This document shows positions 10,203-18,589 of a DNA stretch of 64,000 bases, one piece after another. Position 1 is the stretch's first letter. Every line of letters begins with the position of its first letter. The DNA comes from Kosakonia quasisacchari (GTDB lineage: Bacteria > Pseudomonadota > Gammaproteobacteria > Enterobacterales > Enterobacteriaceae): the NCBI RefSeq assembly GCF_004331415.1, contig NZ_SJOP01000014.1:57511-121510 (forward strand), in the 5' to 3' direction. Under the pieces are notes generated by a model. It saw nothing but the letters and a program-made list of their open reading frames with translations, was not told where the DNA came from and searched no databases. Made by a program: the position numbers and the translations under genes.

Positions 10203-10711
10203 TGCGCGTTGATGACTGGCTACGGCGCTTGCTGTGGCTTTATCTGCACGGTGAAGGTTGCTATCCGGAAAGAATGGGTTTAAGCGTGAGCGACTGGGAA
10301 AACTTGCAGGCACGTTTCGCGCCCCCTGCGCCAGACATGCCTGCGGACTGCCGTTTGCGACAAAAACTCATGAGTGAACTCAACGCCACGCGTACCGCAG
10401 AGCGCGCCGAACTTGCCCTGTGGCTGGAGTGCCATATGTCGGCAGATGCCGCACCGATGCAGCACATTATTGCCAGTGCATCACTGGCTTTTAACCACCT
10501 GTGGCAGGATCTGGGGCTCAGCTCGCGTGCCGAGCTCAGAGAGCTAATGAGTGATTGCTTCGCCCCCCTTGTTGAGATGAACAGCAACAATATGCGCTGG
10601 AAAAAGTTTTTCTACCGCCAACGTTGTCTGCATAGCGAAGGCGAAGTGGTGTGCCGCTCGCCGAGTTGTGACGCTTGCTACGAACGCCCGCTCTGTTTTG
10701 AACCCTCCTAA
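10202..10711 (+). CDS. nifQ: NifQ, molybdenum donor for FeMo-co
   Basis: NifQ carries a Mo-Fe-S cluster and supplies molybdenum to the NifEN/NifH step of cofactor assembly. The product has 169 residues, as is usual. The C-terminal cluster motif is present and intact: CRSPSCDACYERPLC, that is C-x4-C-x2-C-x5-C. The ATG at 10202 overlaps the nifB stop (TAATG), so the pair is one translation unit driven by the nifB promoter. It is the last nif gene; a hairpin terminator follows within six bases. Confidence 0.95.
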   Translation: MRVDDWLRRLLWLYLHGEGCYPERMGLSVSDWENLQARFAPPAPDMPADCRLRQKLMSELNATRTAERAELALWLECHMSADAAPMQHIIASASLAFNHLWQDLGLSSRAELRELMSDCFAPLVEMNSNNMRWKKFFYRQRCLHSEGEVVCRSPSCDACYERPLCFEPS

Positions 10712-10716
10712 GGAAA

Positions 10717-10745
10717 AAAGCCTGATACACCGGTCATCAGGCTTT
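10717..10745 (+). terminator. Terminator after nifBQ
   Basis: Perfect ten-base stem AAAGCCTGAT / ATCAGGCTTT with a nine-base loop, just after nifQ. The T-tract is short (three Ts, then AATAC). Confidence 0.8.
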
Positions 10746-10917
10746 AATACCGCGCCAAAGTCCCTGCTGCCTGGGCACTTCCCGCTTTGCTGGCCTACGC
10801 TTTAACAATAAAAGTCAAATATTTTGCCGCAGTCACACGGTTCCGGTAGCCAGGGTGTTAATGTTGCTTATATATTTGGAAAACTTATACAAAAGTACAC
10901 GGTGTACGAGGTGGCGA

Positions 10918-12156
10918 ATGTATTCTTTTGTGGCCAGACAGGCGATTTTTGATAACCAATTAAACACCGTCGGTTACGAACTTCTCTTTCGGAACAGCAT
11001 GGATAACCGCTTCCCCGACATCTCTGCGGAACAGGCCACCACACAGTTAATCGAAGAGCAGTTTCTCAGTGCGCCGGTGGGCCGTAAGAGCGACAACAGT
11101 ACTGTTTACGTCAATTTTCCCTACCAGTTGCTGGTTGAAGGCCTGGCAGAAACGCTGCCGATAAATCGCGTGGTGATTGAAATTCTGGAAAACGCCGAGC
11201 CGGATATTAAACTGCTGGAAACCGTCAAACGTATGCACACGCTGGGTTTTCGCATTGCGCTGGATGATTTCGCACCCGGAAACCAATGGGAAGCCTTTAT
11301 GCCTTATGTCAATGTGATTAAATTTGACATAAGGAGAAGTCAGCACGAAGAAATTAGCGATTATATCCGCGCTAATCGGGACTTATTGCGCCATACGGTT
11401 TTTCTCGCCGAAAAAGTGGAAACCTATGAAGAATTTGAGTCTTTTAAAAAGTTAGGCTTTCATCTTTTTCAGGGTTATTTTTTCAGCAAGCCGGTGGTCA
11501 CCAGAAGAAATAAACTGGCGCAGAATCGTGCGTTTGCCATGAAGCTGATGCAGGAAGTTAACGTCGAATCGCCCAATTTAAACAAAATAGAAGATTTGCT
11601 GAAACGCGATGTTTCACTCTCTTTTAAAATTATGCGTTATGCGCAAAACATTTTATATAACACGCGCGGCATTAGCGGTTTTCGCAATCAATCACTACGT
11701 GACATCGTTGTCTACCTTGGTATCAGCGAAATGCGGCGTTTTGTGCTGGTGGCGTGTCTGACCTCTTTCGAAGAAGTCACCAACACCGAAATCTATTACC
11801 TGAGCCTGATCCGCGCTAAGTTCTGCGAACTGGCGGCGGCGCGCACTTCGCCCAATAACATCTCTAATGACGCCTTTATGGCGGGCCTCTTTTCTCTGCT
11901 GGATGTGATCCTCGGTCTACCGCTCGATGAATTGATGGCGCAGATCGCCGTCTCGCCGGAAGTAGCCAAAGCGCTTGAGGCCAACAGCGGGGAACTCTAC
12001 CCCTATGTGCGACTGGCGCGCCTGTATGAGCAGCGGATGTGGGACGAAGCCAGCGACGTAGCGCACGAAATTGGCTTACCCAACTCGGCGATTTCCGAGC
12101 TGATGAACCAGGCAGCAAAATGGGCTGATGAATTGCCGATTACTATTTCCCATTAA
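10918..12156 (+). CDS. EAL-HDOD protein, YuxH-type signalling protein
   Basis: The product has 412 residues from the ATG at 10918, which follows GAGGTGGCGA and opens MYSFVARQAIFD, typical of the YuxH group. The N-terminal half (about 1-200) is an EAL-like domain. The EAL signature itself is changed to ELL (YELLFR), but the later metal and ligand residues look conserved: Asn in VYVNFP, Glu in VIEILEN, DDF in LDDFAPG and Lys in VIKFDI. The second half (about 205-400) is an HDOD domain with SFKIMRYAQN and LRDIVVYLGI. Some relatives hydrolyse cyclic-di-GMP and affect motility; activity here is uncertain because of the changed signature. It stands alone between nifQ and a chemoreceptor gene. Confidence 0.82.
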   Translation: MYSFVARQAIFDNQLNTVGYELLFRNSMDNRFPDISAEQATTQLIEEQFLSAPVGRKSDNSTVYVNFPYQLLVEGLAETLPINRVVIEILENAEPDIKLLETVKRMHTLGFRIALDDFAPGNQWEAFMPYVNVIKFDIRRSQHEEISDYIRANRDLLRHTVFLAEKVETYEEFESFKKLGFHLFQGYFFSKPVVTRRNKLAQNRAFAMKLMQEVNVESPNLNKIEDLLKRDVSLSFKIMRYAQNILYNTRGISGFRNQSLRDIVVYLGISEMRRFVLVACLTSFEEVTNTEIYYLSLIRAKFCELAAARTSPNNISNDAFMAGLFSLLDVILGLPLDELMAQIAVSPEVAKALEANSGELYPYVRLARLYEQRMWDEASDVAHEIGLPNSAISELMNQAAKWADELPITISH

Positions 12157-12158
12157 TT

Positions 12159-12190
12159 TTTTCTGCGCACTGAACACCGTGCGCAGAAAA
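12159..12190. other. Palindromic hairpin after the EAL-HDOD gene
   Basis: A twelve-base perfect inverted repeat TTTTCTGCGCAC / GTGCGCAGAAAA with an eight-base loop lies just after the stop. The position suits an end-of-message hairpin, but no U-tract follows on either strand. Confidence 0.6.
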
Positions 12191-12330
12191 TAAACTCCAG
12201 CACAAAGATACCATTTGAAACAATATTTCACTTAAGATAAGTATAATTCACCCACGTTTTTAACAACCGCCCTTCCCTTAATCTAAATTAAAAATCTGAT
12301 GTGTGCTATTGCACAAAAATCATAACAATA

Positions 12331-12346
12331 TGTGATTGAGATCAGA
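12331..12346 (+). promoter_or_regulatory. CRP-like site upstream of chemoreceptor gene
   Basis: TGTGA-N6-TCAGA resembles the CRP dyad TGTGA-N6-TCACA with one mismatch. A loose sigma-28-like element (TCAATTTT at 12355-12362, then GCCGTTAT at 12375, spacer one base longer than usual) lies between it and the gene. Both are suggestions only. Confidence 0.35.
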
Positions 12347-12414
12347 TAAATAGATCAATTTTTCCTAAAATATTGCCGTTATTAATATTACCTTTCTTTA
12401 CTTAGTTGTGGATT

Positions 12415-13980
12415 ATGAAAAAAATAGCGCAGGCCACCGTATTAACCAAGCTGCTCATCGGCTTCTCCATCTTGATCGTGATGATGTTGTTGCTGGGCGT
12501 TGTTTCTATTTATCAACTTAACAACACCAATAAAAATATTGAACAGTTCCGCGAAAGCAGAACACCTGGCGTTCGCTATACCCTTGAAATGCGTGGCGTA
12601 TTAGCCGAAATGCGCTTGCAACAAGTGCAGTATATTTCCTCGACCACGCCTGCGTCGCTGGATCAACACCGCGGCGAATTGCTGCAAAACCAGGCAACCT
12701 TTCTTAACGCCCAGCAGCAGTACGCAAAAATCTCTGCCAATGAGCCACCAGAGATGCGCGCCCTGTTCACTACCGTGGTGGATAACTTTAAAAACTTTGT
12801 TGATGTTAACGCCAAAGTGATCGATGCCATGAATCGCGGCGATGCCGCAGAAGCAGCCAAAATCAGCGGCGCGGTATCCGCGAAATATCGTACCCAGTTG
12901 ATGAAAGATCTGGCGACGCTGGTGGATATGGAAGTCGCGATTGGTGATAAAGCCGGGGAAGATTCTCAGGCAGGTTATCACCAGGCGCTCTATCTGTTGA
13001 GCGGCTTACTGCTGCTGGCGCTGATTGCCACCGGTATTATTGCGCTGTTTATCTCCCGTAATCTGTCGCGCCAGCTTGGCGGCGAACCGGCCTATGCGAT
13101 GTCGATTATGAAGGCGGTTGCTGACGGTAAACTGGGCACACAAGTCGCGCTGCGCGAGGGCGACAGCGAAAGCCTGCTGGCAACCATCCATTTAATGAAC
13201 AGTAAACTGGCAGAAATCATCACCGGTATTATTGACGGCAGCGAATCGATTTCCCACGCCGCAGGCGAAATCGCCGAAGGCAACAACGATTTGTCGCAGC
13301 GTACCGAAGAACAAGCAGCATCGCTGGTACAAACGTCGTCGAACATGCAGCAAATCACCGAAAACGTGAAGAGTAATGCGGAAAACGCCCGCAAAGCGAG
13401 CGATCTGGCGCGCCAGACGTCACAAACGGCGGTGAAAGGCGGTAAAGAGGTGCATGACATGCTGAAACGCATGCATGAAATCTCTGACAGTTCGCAGAAA
13501 ATTGTCGACATTATTTCGGTGATTGAAGGCATCGCCTTCCAGACCAACATTCTGGCGCTGAACGCGGCAGTTGAAGCCGCGCGTGCTGGTGAACAGGGCA
13601 AAGGTTTCGCCGTGGTGGCCGGTGAAGTGCGCAACCTGGCGCAAAAAAGTGCCGATGCTGCGAAAGAGATCAAGCAGTTGATTGAAGGCACCGTAGAGAA
13701 GATCACGGACGGTTCCCGCTACGCCGATACCGCCAGCCGCGCGATGGAAGAGATTGTGACCTCGGTAAACAAAGTAACGGATATTGTTGCTGAGATCTCT
13801 GCCGCTTCTACCGAGCAACATCAGGGGATCAAAGAGATTAGCGTTGCTATCGATCAGATGGACCAGGTGACCCAGCAGAACGCCACGCTGGTAGAACAAG
13901 CGGCGGTTGCCGCACAGTCGATGACCGAACAGAGCGAAATGCTGCGCGACTCCGTGCGCTTCTTCCAACTGGCGCGTTAA
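12415..13980 (+). CDS. Methyl-accepting chemotaxis protein with 4HB sensor
   Basis: A transmembrane chemoreceptor that reports ligand binding to the CheA/CheW kinase array. The product has 521 residues from [12 protein letters not shown]. There is one membrane segment at about 11-33 and a second at about 193-213. The periplasmic part between them is a four-helix bundle (4HB_MCP type), followed by a HAMP region and the signalling hairpin, whose tip reads [22 protein letters not shown]. The protein ends SVRFFQLAR and lacks the NWETF-type CheR/CheB tether, so methylation would depend on other receptors. The ligand is unknown. There is a strong terminator downstream. Confidence 0.93.
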   Translation: MKKIAQATVLTKLLIGFSILIVMMLLLGVVSIYQLNNTNKNIEQFRESRTPGVRYTLEMRGVLAEMRLQQVQYISSTTPASLDQHRGELLQNQATFLNAQQQYAKISANEPPEMRALFTTVVDNFKNFVDVNAKVIDAMNRGDAAEAAKISGAVSAKYRTQLMKDLATLVDMEVAIGDKAGEDSQAGYHQALYLLSGLLLLALIATGIIALFISRNLSRQLGGEPAYAMSIMKAVADGKLGTQVALREGDSESLLATIHLMNSKLAEIITGIIDGSESISHAAGEIAEGNNDLSQRTEEQAASLVQTSSNMQQITENVKSNAENARKASDLARQTSQTAVKGGKEVHDMLKRMHEISDSSQKIVDIISVIEGIAFQTNILALNAAVEAARAGEQGKGFAVVAGEVRNLAQKSADAAKEIKQLIEGTVEKITDGSRYADTASRAMEEIVTSVNKVTDIVAEISAASTEQHQGIKEISVAIDQMDQVTQQNATLVEQAAVAAQSMTEQSEMLRDSVRFFQLAR

Positions 13981-13987
13981 TCGCACC

Positions 13988-14023
13988 CCGTGCCACCCGG
14001 CATTATTGGGTGGCACGGCATTT
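13988..14023 (+). terminator. Terminator after the chemoreceptor gene
   Basis: Eleven-base perfect stem CCGTGCCACCC / GGGTGGCACGG with a nine-base loop, followed by CATTTCC. It also lies just past the end of the convergent aldehyde dehydrogenase gene. Confidence 0.75.
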
Positions 14024-14027
14024 CCTG

Positions 14028-15443
14028 CTACATGACGATGCTTTTCGGTTCCATAAACGCCGCCAATCCCCAACGCCCCATTTCCCGCCCGATACCTGAA
14101 TGTTTAAACCCGCCAAATGGCGCGGCAGCCTCATGCGCCAGCGTATTCACTAACACCCGTCCGGCGGTGATTTGCCCGGCAACGCGGTGCGCGCGTGCGG
14201 GATCGCGCCCCAGCACCAGCGCGCTCAAGCCATAATCGGTGTCGTTGGCGATAGCGATCGCCTCGGCTTCATCCTGATAGGCGATCACCGATAACACCGG
14301 GCCAAATATTTCCTCCTGAGCGATGCGCATGGTGTTTTGCACATTGCTAAAAAGCGTTGGTCGCACCGACCAACCTCGCTCTTCACCTGCTGCGCGCCCT
14401 TCTCCGCCCGCTAACAGACGCGCCCCTTCCTGCTGTCCAAGGCGAATGTAAGATTGCACGCGCTGCCACTGTTTTTCACTGACCATCGGGCCCACTTCCG
14501 TTGCTGGATCGCGCGGATCGCCCGATTTCACCGCCGTTACCGCTTGCGCTAGTGCGGCTTCGCACTCGGCTTTGCGTGACACCGGCACCAGAATGCGCGT
14601 GCCCGCGATACACGCCTGGCCGCTGTTCATAAACCCGGCCTGGATCGCCAGCGGCACCGCGTCGGCCAAATCAGCGTCCTCCAGGATTATGGTCGGCGAC
14701 TTGCCGCCTAACTCCAGCGTCACGCGCTTAAACGTATCTGCCGCATTACGCAAAATGGCTTTGCCGGTGGCCGTCGAGCCGGTAAAAGAGATTTTCGCCA
14801 CATCCGGATGACGGCTGAGCACCTTGCCAACCACCTCGCCGCGCCCGGTAACGATATTGAAAACGCCCGGTGGCAACTGCGCCTGGTGCAGCGCGTGAGT
14901 GACGATGTGGGTTTGCAACGCACTCATCTCGCTCGGTTTCACCACCGCTGTGCAGCCTGTGGCGAGCGCTGCCGCCAGTTTGCCGCAGATAAACCCGGCA
15001 TTGCTGTTCCACGGCGTGATCAATCCGGCGACGCCGAGTGGTGTCATCACGACGCGCGCCTGACCTACCACGGATTCGAACTCAAACGCTTTCAGCGCGT
15101 TGATCGCCTCGTCGATAACCGATACCGGATAACGCGCCATCCAGTTGGCGCGCGATGCCGGTGCGCCGTACTCCTGCACAATCGCCTGCAACAACACGGG
15201 CTGGCAGGCCTCCAGCGCATCGCGCATACGCATTAGCGCGGCAATTCGCTCATCGCGACTGGTTTGCGACCAGGCCGGAAACGCCGCTTTCGCCGCAGCG
15301 ATCGCCTTTAGCGCATCGGCTTCATTGGCGAGCCGTACCTGGCCTGTTACTTCCCCGGTTGCCGGGTTAAATAGGTCGAAACGCTCCGTACCCTGCGGCG
15401 TCACCCATTCGCCATTTATTGAGATCTGTTCAATCGCATGCAT
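14028..15443 (-). CDS. NAD(P)-dependent aldehyde dehydrogenase family protein
   Basis: Oxidises an aldehyde to its acid; the substrate cannot be read from sequence. The product has 471 residues from the ATG at 15443, which follows GAGGTGGTT. Family landmarks are complete: cofactor-side PWNSNAGF, SFTGSTATGK, the catalytic glutamate in LELGGKSP, the nucleophilic cysteine in NSGQACIAGTR, and EEIFGPVLSV near the end. It is divergent from a LysR-type regulator gene 99 bases away, which probably controls it. Upstream sequence could extend the frame by 35 codons, but those codons overlap the regulator start region and have no ribosome site. Confidence 0.9.
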   Translation of the reverse strand: MHAIEQISINGEWVTPQGTERFDLFNPATGEVTGQVRLANEADALKAIAAAKAAFPAWSQTSRDERIAALMRMRDALEACQPVLLQAIVQEYGAPASRANWMARYPVSVIDEAINALKAFEFESVVGQARVVMTPLGVAGLITPWNSNAGFICGKLAAALATGCTAVVKPSEMSALQTHIVTHALHQAQLPPGVFNIVTGRGEVVGKVLSRHPDVAKISFTGSTATGKAILRNAADTFKRVTLELGGKSPTIILEDADLADAVPLAIQAGFMNSGQACIAGTRILVPVSRKAECEAALAQAVTAVKSGDPRDPATEVGPMVSEKQWQRVQSYIRLGQQEGARLLAGGEGRAAGEERGWSVRPTLFSNVQNTMRIAQEEIFGPVLSVIAYQDEAEAIAIANDTDYGLSALVLGRDPARAHRVAGQITAGRVLVNTLAHEAAAPFGGFKHSGIGREMGRWGLAAFMEPKSIVM

Positions 15444-15542
15444 AACCACCTCCTCTTCACAGTAGAGCCAGTGTGGCACGCCTTTATCGCGCTGATAATC
15501 CACGCTATGCTGCAAAGGTTGTTGCGAAATTCGGGATAATCT

Positions 15543-16433
15543 ATGCATCGTTCAGGTTTGATTGAGCTGGAAGTGGTGATGGCGGTCATGCGCCGGGGCA
15601 GTTTTCGCGCCGCCGCGCAGGAGCTAGGAATGTCGCCCACGGCGGTGAGTAACGCGATTGCCGGGCTGGAAAGTCGCCTGGCGATTCGGCTGTTTCACCG
15701 TACTACCCGCAGCGTGGCGCTGACCGAAGCCGGACAGCGGTTTGTTGCACGCATTGGCCCGGCACTGCGCGAGATCCAGCACGCTCACGAGGAGATTCAC
15801 AGCGTGCCGGATGAACCTTCCGGCACGTTGCGTCTGAATGTCCCGCAAGCTGTCGGGCAACTGTTCCTTGATGATCTGCTGGTGCGCTTTCTGGCGCGCT
15901 ACCCGCAGATGCGCATGGAAGTCGCCTCCGAAGCGAAGATGATCGACGTTGTCGCTGAAGGCTACGATGCCGGGATCCGCCTGGCAGAGTCGATTCCGCA
16001 GGATATGATTGCCGTGCCGCTCACGCAGGATATCCGCATGCGCGTGGTGGCGACGCCGGAGTGGTTTGCCGCGCACGACACGCCGCAGACGCCAGACGAT
16101 TTACGCCAGCACCAGGGCATTTGTATGCGCATGTCCAGTGGCGGAAATTACCGCTGGGAGCTGTCGCGCGACGGTGAGCGTTTGTCGGTTGCCGTTCCGC
16201 CACGGCTGTCGACCACCGATCTGTTTACCTCGATTGCCGCCGTGCGCGCGGGGCTGGGCGTGGGCTTTCTACCGGGGTTTTACATTGAAGAGGACTTGCG
16301 TACCGGGAGGCTGGTCAGCGTGCTGGATGAGTGGACACAGCCGTTTAAAGGGCTGTGTTTGTACTACCCCGGACACCGCCACATCCCTGTGGGGTTGCAG
16401 GCGTTTATTGCCTTTATCCGGGAGTCGCGTTAA
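15543..16433 (+). CDS. LysR-family regulator, probably of the divergent aldehyde dehydrogenase
   Basis: The product has 296 residues with the classical layout: an N-terminal winged helix (about 5-63, SGLIELEVVMAVMRRGSFRAAA, AVSNAIAGLE) and an effector-binding domain from about 90 onward. It resembles the DsdC/AaeR-like group in which the DNA-binding part is followed by SGTLRLNVP. It is divergent from the aldehyde dehydrogenase gene and convergent with an AhpD-like gene, whose stop abuts its own. The effector is unknown; the paired gene suggests an aldehyde or its precursor. Confidence 0.88.
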   Translation: MHRSGLIELEVVMAVMRRGSFRAAAQELGMSPTAVSNAIAGLESRLAIRLFHRTTRSVALTEAGQRFVARIGPALREIQHAHEEIHSVPDEPSGTLRLNVPQAVGQLFLDDLLVRFLARYPQMRMEVASEAKMIDVVAEGYDAGIRLAESIPQDMIAVPLTQDIRMRVVATPEWFAAHDTPQTPDDLRQHQGICMRMSSGGNYRWELSRDGERLSVAVPPRLSTTDLFTSIAAVRAGLGVGFLPGFYIEEDLRTGRLVSVLDEWTQPFKGLCLYYPGHRHIPVGLQAFIAFIRESR

Positions 16434-16913
16434 TTACTCAAGGTGCGCGCGATCGAGGCCGTAGGCTTTATCCAGCGCACCCGGTAAGGTTTGCGACAGC
16501 ACCATCAGGCGGTTCCAGCTATTAATGATGGCAATGGAAAACGCCAGCTCGGAGAGTTCCACTTCGCTGAAATGTTCCCGCGCCTCACGGTACAGCTCAT
16601 CAGGCACGCCATGCGCGTCGAGTTTGGTCAGCGCTTCACACAGCGCCAGCGCGGCTTTCTCTTTGGCGGTAAACAGCGGCGATTCACGCCAGATAGCCAC
16701 ATGGTAAATGCGCAGTTCGCGCTCACCGTGCAGTTTCGCCTGCTTAACATGCATATCCAGGCAGAATGCGCAGCCGTTGAGCTGCGAGGCACGGATATCG
16801 ACCAGATTTTTAATACCAATATCCAGGCTGCTGGCGTGCGACGCCTGGCTGGCATCGCCGAGGGTTTTAATTAATGCCGGAACGGTCTGGAACAGATTTA
16901 CGCGATTGCTCAT
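16434..16913 (-). CDS. AhpD-like carboxymuconolactone decarboxylase-family protein
   Basis: The product has 159 residues and belongs to the AhpD/CMD fold. The redox motif CAFCLDMH (C-x-x-C with histidine three residues later) is present at about residues 48-55, as in alkylhydroperoxidases that reduce peroxides with thiols. An ALALCEALT helix and an AIINSWNRL C-terminal helix follow. It is divergent from a MocR-type regulator, a pairing often seen for members of this family. The natural substrate is unknown. Confidence 0.87.
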   Translation of the reverse strand: MSNRVNLFQTVPALIKTLGDASQASHASSLDIGIKNLVDIRASQLNGCAFCLDMHVKQAKLHGERELRIYHVAIWRESPLFTAKEKAALALCEALTKLDAHGVPDELYREAREHFSEVELSELAFSIAIINSWNRLMVLSQTLPGALDKAYGLDRAHLE

Positions 16914-16929
16914 CGTCTTTAGCCTCGTT

Positions 16930-16991
16930 TATGGATTCAACAGCCGCTATAGTACGCGCTTATGCCATAGTAAAAAGATGCAAAAACCATA
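16930..16991. promoter_or_regulatory. Candidate MocR operator between AhpD-like and MocR genes
   Basis: Two direct CCATA repeats (16965-16969 and 16987-16991, 22 bases apart, about two helical turns) and one inverted copy (TATGG, 16930-16934) lie in the divergent intergenic region. Two direct plus one inverted repeat is the usual operator layout for MocR regulators. The copies are short, so this is tentative. Confidence 0.4.
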
Positions 16992-17005
16992 AATAGAGGT
17001 AGGAC

Positions 17006-18424
17006 ATGAAGCCGGGTTATAAAGCCATTTATGAGCAGTATCGGCGCAGCATTGCCAGCGGGTTACTGAAGCCGGGTGATAAAGTCCCTTCGGTGCGCGT
17101 GCTGGCCAGTGAATTAGGCGTGGCGCGGAAAACCGTGGAGACTGCCTGGGCGATTCTGGTCGGCGAAGGTTATCTGGTAAGCCATGGCGCGCGCGGCACG
17201 CGGGTTAACCCGGATTTAGTGCTGAGCGAACCGTCTGCGTCGGACATGGCGCCTCAGACGTTAGACGAACCACCGCGGATTGCGGATGTACTGCGCGATC
17301 ACCCCGGTTTTCTGCGACCGGGTATTCCTTCGCTGGATGCTTTCCCCTACAAAAAGTGGCTGCTGTTGTGCGGCAAAGCGGTACGTTCTATGTCGCCGCT
17401 GGAAATGACCAACCCGCCGCTGCTGGGTTACGCGCCGCTTCGTGAAGCGATTGCCCATTATGTGAATGTGTCGCGCGGCTTGTCCTGCACGGCGGATCAG
17501 ATTTTTATCACCAGTGGCTATAGCAACAACCTGAGGCTGATCCTCAATGCGCTGACTACGGTGCGCGATAAAGTGCTGTTTGAAGATCCCGGTTACTACT
17601 TTGGCACCCAGGCGCTGAAACGCGCCGCCAATAATCTGCACTTTGTGCCGGTGGACCACAACGGGTTAAATGTCGACTATTTGCAGCAATACCACCGCGA
17701 TGCTCAGTTGGTTTTTGTGACACCGTCACATCATAGCCCACTGGCTGTCACCCTTTCTCTGCCGCGCAAACAACAATTGCTGGCCTGGGCCAGCCAGCAT
17801 AACAGCTGGATTATCGAAGATGATTACGACGGCGAGTTCCACTACACCCGCAAAGTACTTCCGTCTCTGAAAAGCCTTGATACTGATGATCGGGTTATCT
17901 ATATGGGCACCTTCAGCAAGACGGTGATGCCAGCGTTGCGTATTAGCTATATTGTTATGCCGCGCGCGACACTTGCCGCGTTTCGTGAAACGGCAGAACT
18001 CACCGAAAGCGGTCAGCCAGTGCTGACGCAGAAAATCCTCGCGGCGTTTCTTGGCGAAGGTCACTTTTATAAGCACTTAAAAAAGATGCGCACACTCTAT
18101 TCGCAGCGCAGAAAGTATGTGCTGGACGCACTGGAGCACGTTTATCCGGGGCTTTTTACCGTCGAAGTGAGCGATGGCGGGATGCATATCACCGCGTTTT
18201 TACGCACCAGTACGCAGGATATAGAGGTGGCGAACATCTGGCAGCGGCACCAGTTGCAGGTTAGCCCGCTCTCTCGCTGGTACAACACACCCGCCAAACG
18301 CTACGGTTTGATTATCGGTTATACCAATGTACGTTCGCAGGAAGAGGCGCTGGCGCTATTGCAGCGCCCGGCTGAGGAAACACGGGCGCTGCTAGCGGCC
18401 AATAATGTTAAGGCAAGCTACTGA
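17006..18424 (+). CDS. MocR/PdxR-type GntR-aminotransferase regulator
   Basis: The product has 472 residues. Residues about 5-70 are a GntR winged helix (SGLLKPGDKVPSVRVLASEL); residues about 110-460 are a fold-type I aminotransferase domain that senses PLP or a PLP adduct rather than catalysing. The PLP-binding lysine is Lys305 in MGTFSKTVMPALR, and the phosphate- and ring-contacting DDYDGEF motif is intact. It is divergent from the AhpD-like gene and likely controls it. The start is preceded by AGAGGTAGGAC. Its 3' end overlaps a small convergent reading frame. Confidence 0.9.
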   Translation: MKPGYKAIYEQYRRSIASGLLKPGDKVPSVRVLASELGVARKTVETAWAILVGEGYLVSHGARGTRVNPDLVLSEPSASDMAPQTLDEPPRIADVLRDHPGFLRPGIPSLDAFPYKKWLLLCGKAVRSMSPLEMTNPPLLGYAPLREAIAHYVNVSRGLSCTADQIFITSGYSNNLRLILNALTTVRDKVLFEDPGYYFGTQALKRAANNLHFVPVDHNGLNVDYLQQYHRDAQLVFVTPSHHSPLAVTLSLPRKQQLLAWASQHNSWIIEDDYDGEFHYTRKVLPSLKSLDTDDRVIYMGTFSKTVMPALRISYIVMPRATLAAFRETAELTESGQPVLTQKILAAFLGEGHFYKHLKKMRTLYSQRRKYVLDALEHVYPGLFTVEVSDGGMHITAFLRTSTQDIEVANIWQRHQLQVSPLSRWYNTPAKRYGLIIGYTNVRSQEEALALLQRPAEETRALLAANNVKASY

Positions 18425-18512
18425 CGAAGGAGAGATCCCACGCCGTGGCGAGAAGCGAGAAGCTGACCAGCAGGGTCAACGCTAAAGAGATAGTTCTGTC
18501 GGACTTTTCCAT
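18408..18512 (-). CDS. Putative 34-residue single-pass membrane peptide
   Basis: The reading frame starts MEKSDRTISLALTLLVSF and continues SLLATAWDLSFVSSLP. It has a charged N-terminus followed by about 16 uninterrupted hydrophobic or small residues, consistent with one membrane span. The ATG at 18512 is preceded by AGAGAGGGACGTGCG, a good ribosome site with about seven-base spacing. It overlaps the end of the convergent MocR-type gene by 17 bases and lies downstream of yneE on the opposite side from uxaB. I do not recognise the family. Support comes from the ribosome site and the clean hydrophobic pattern, not homology. Confidence 0.6.
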   Translation of the reverse strand: MEKSDRTISLALTLLVSFSLLATAWDLSFVSSLP

Positions 18513-18589
18513 CGCACGTCCCTCTCTGTTGTGGGTTTCGCTATCAGACTGAAAAAATCGTAAAGATGGATCACTCTCCAGAACAAAGT

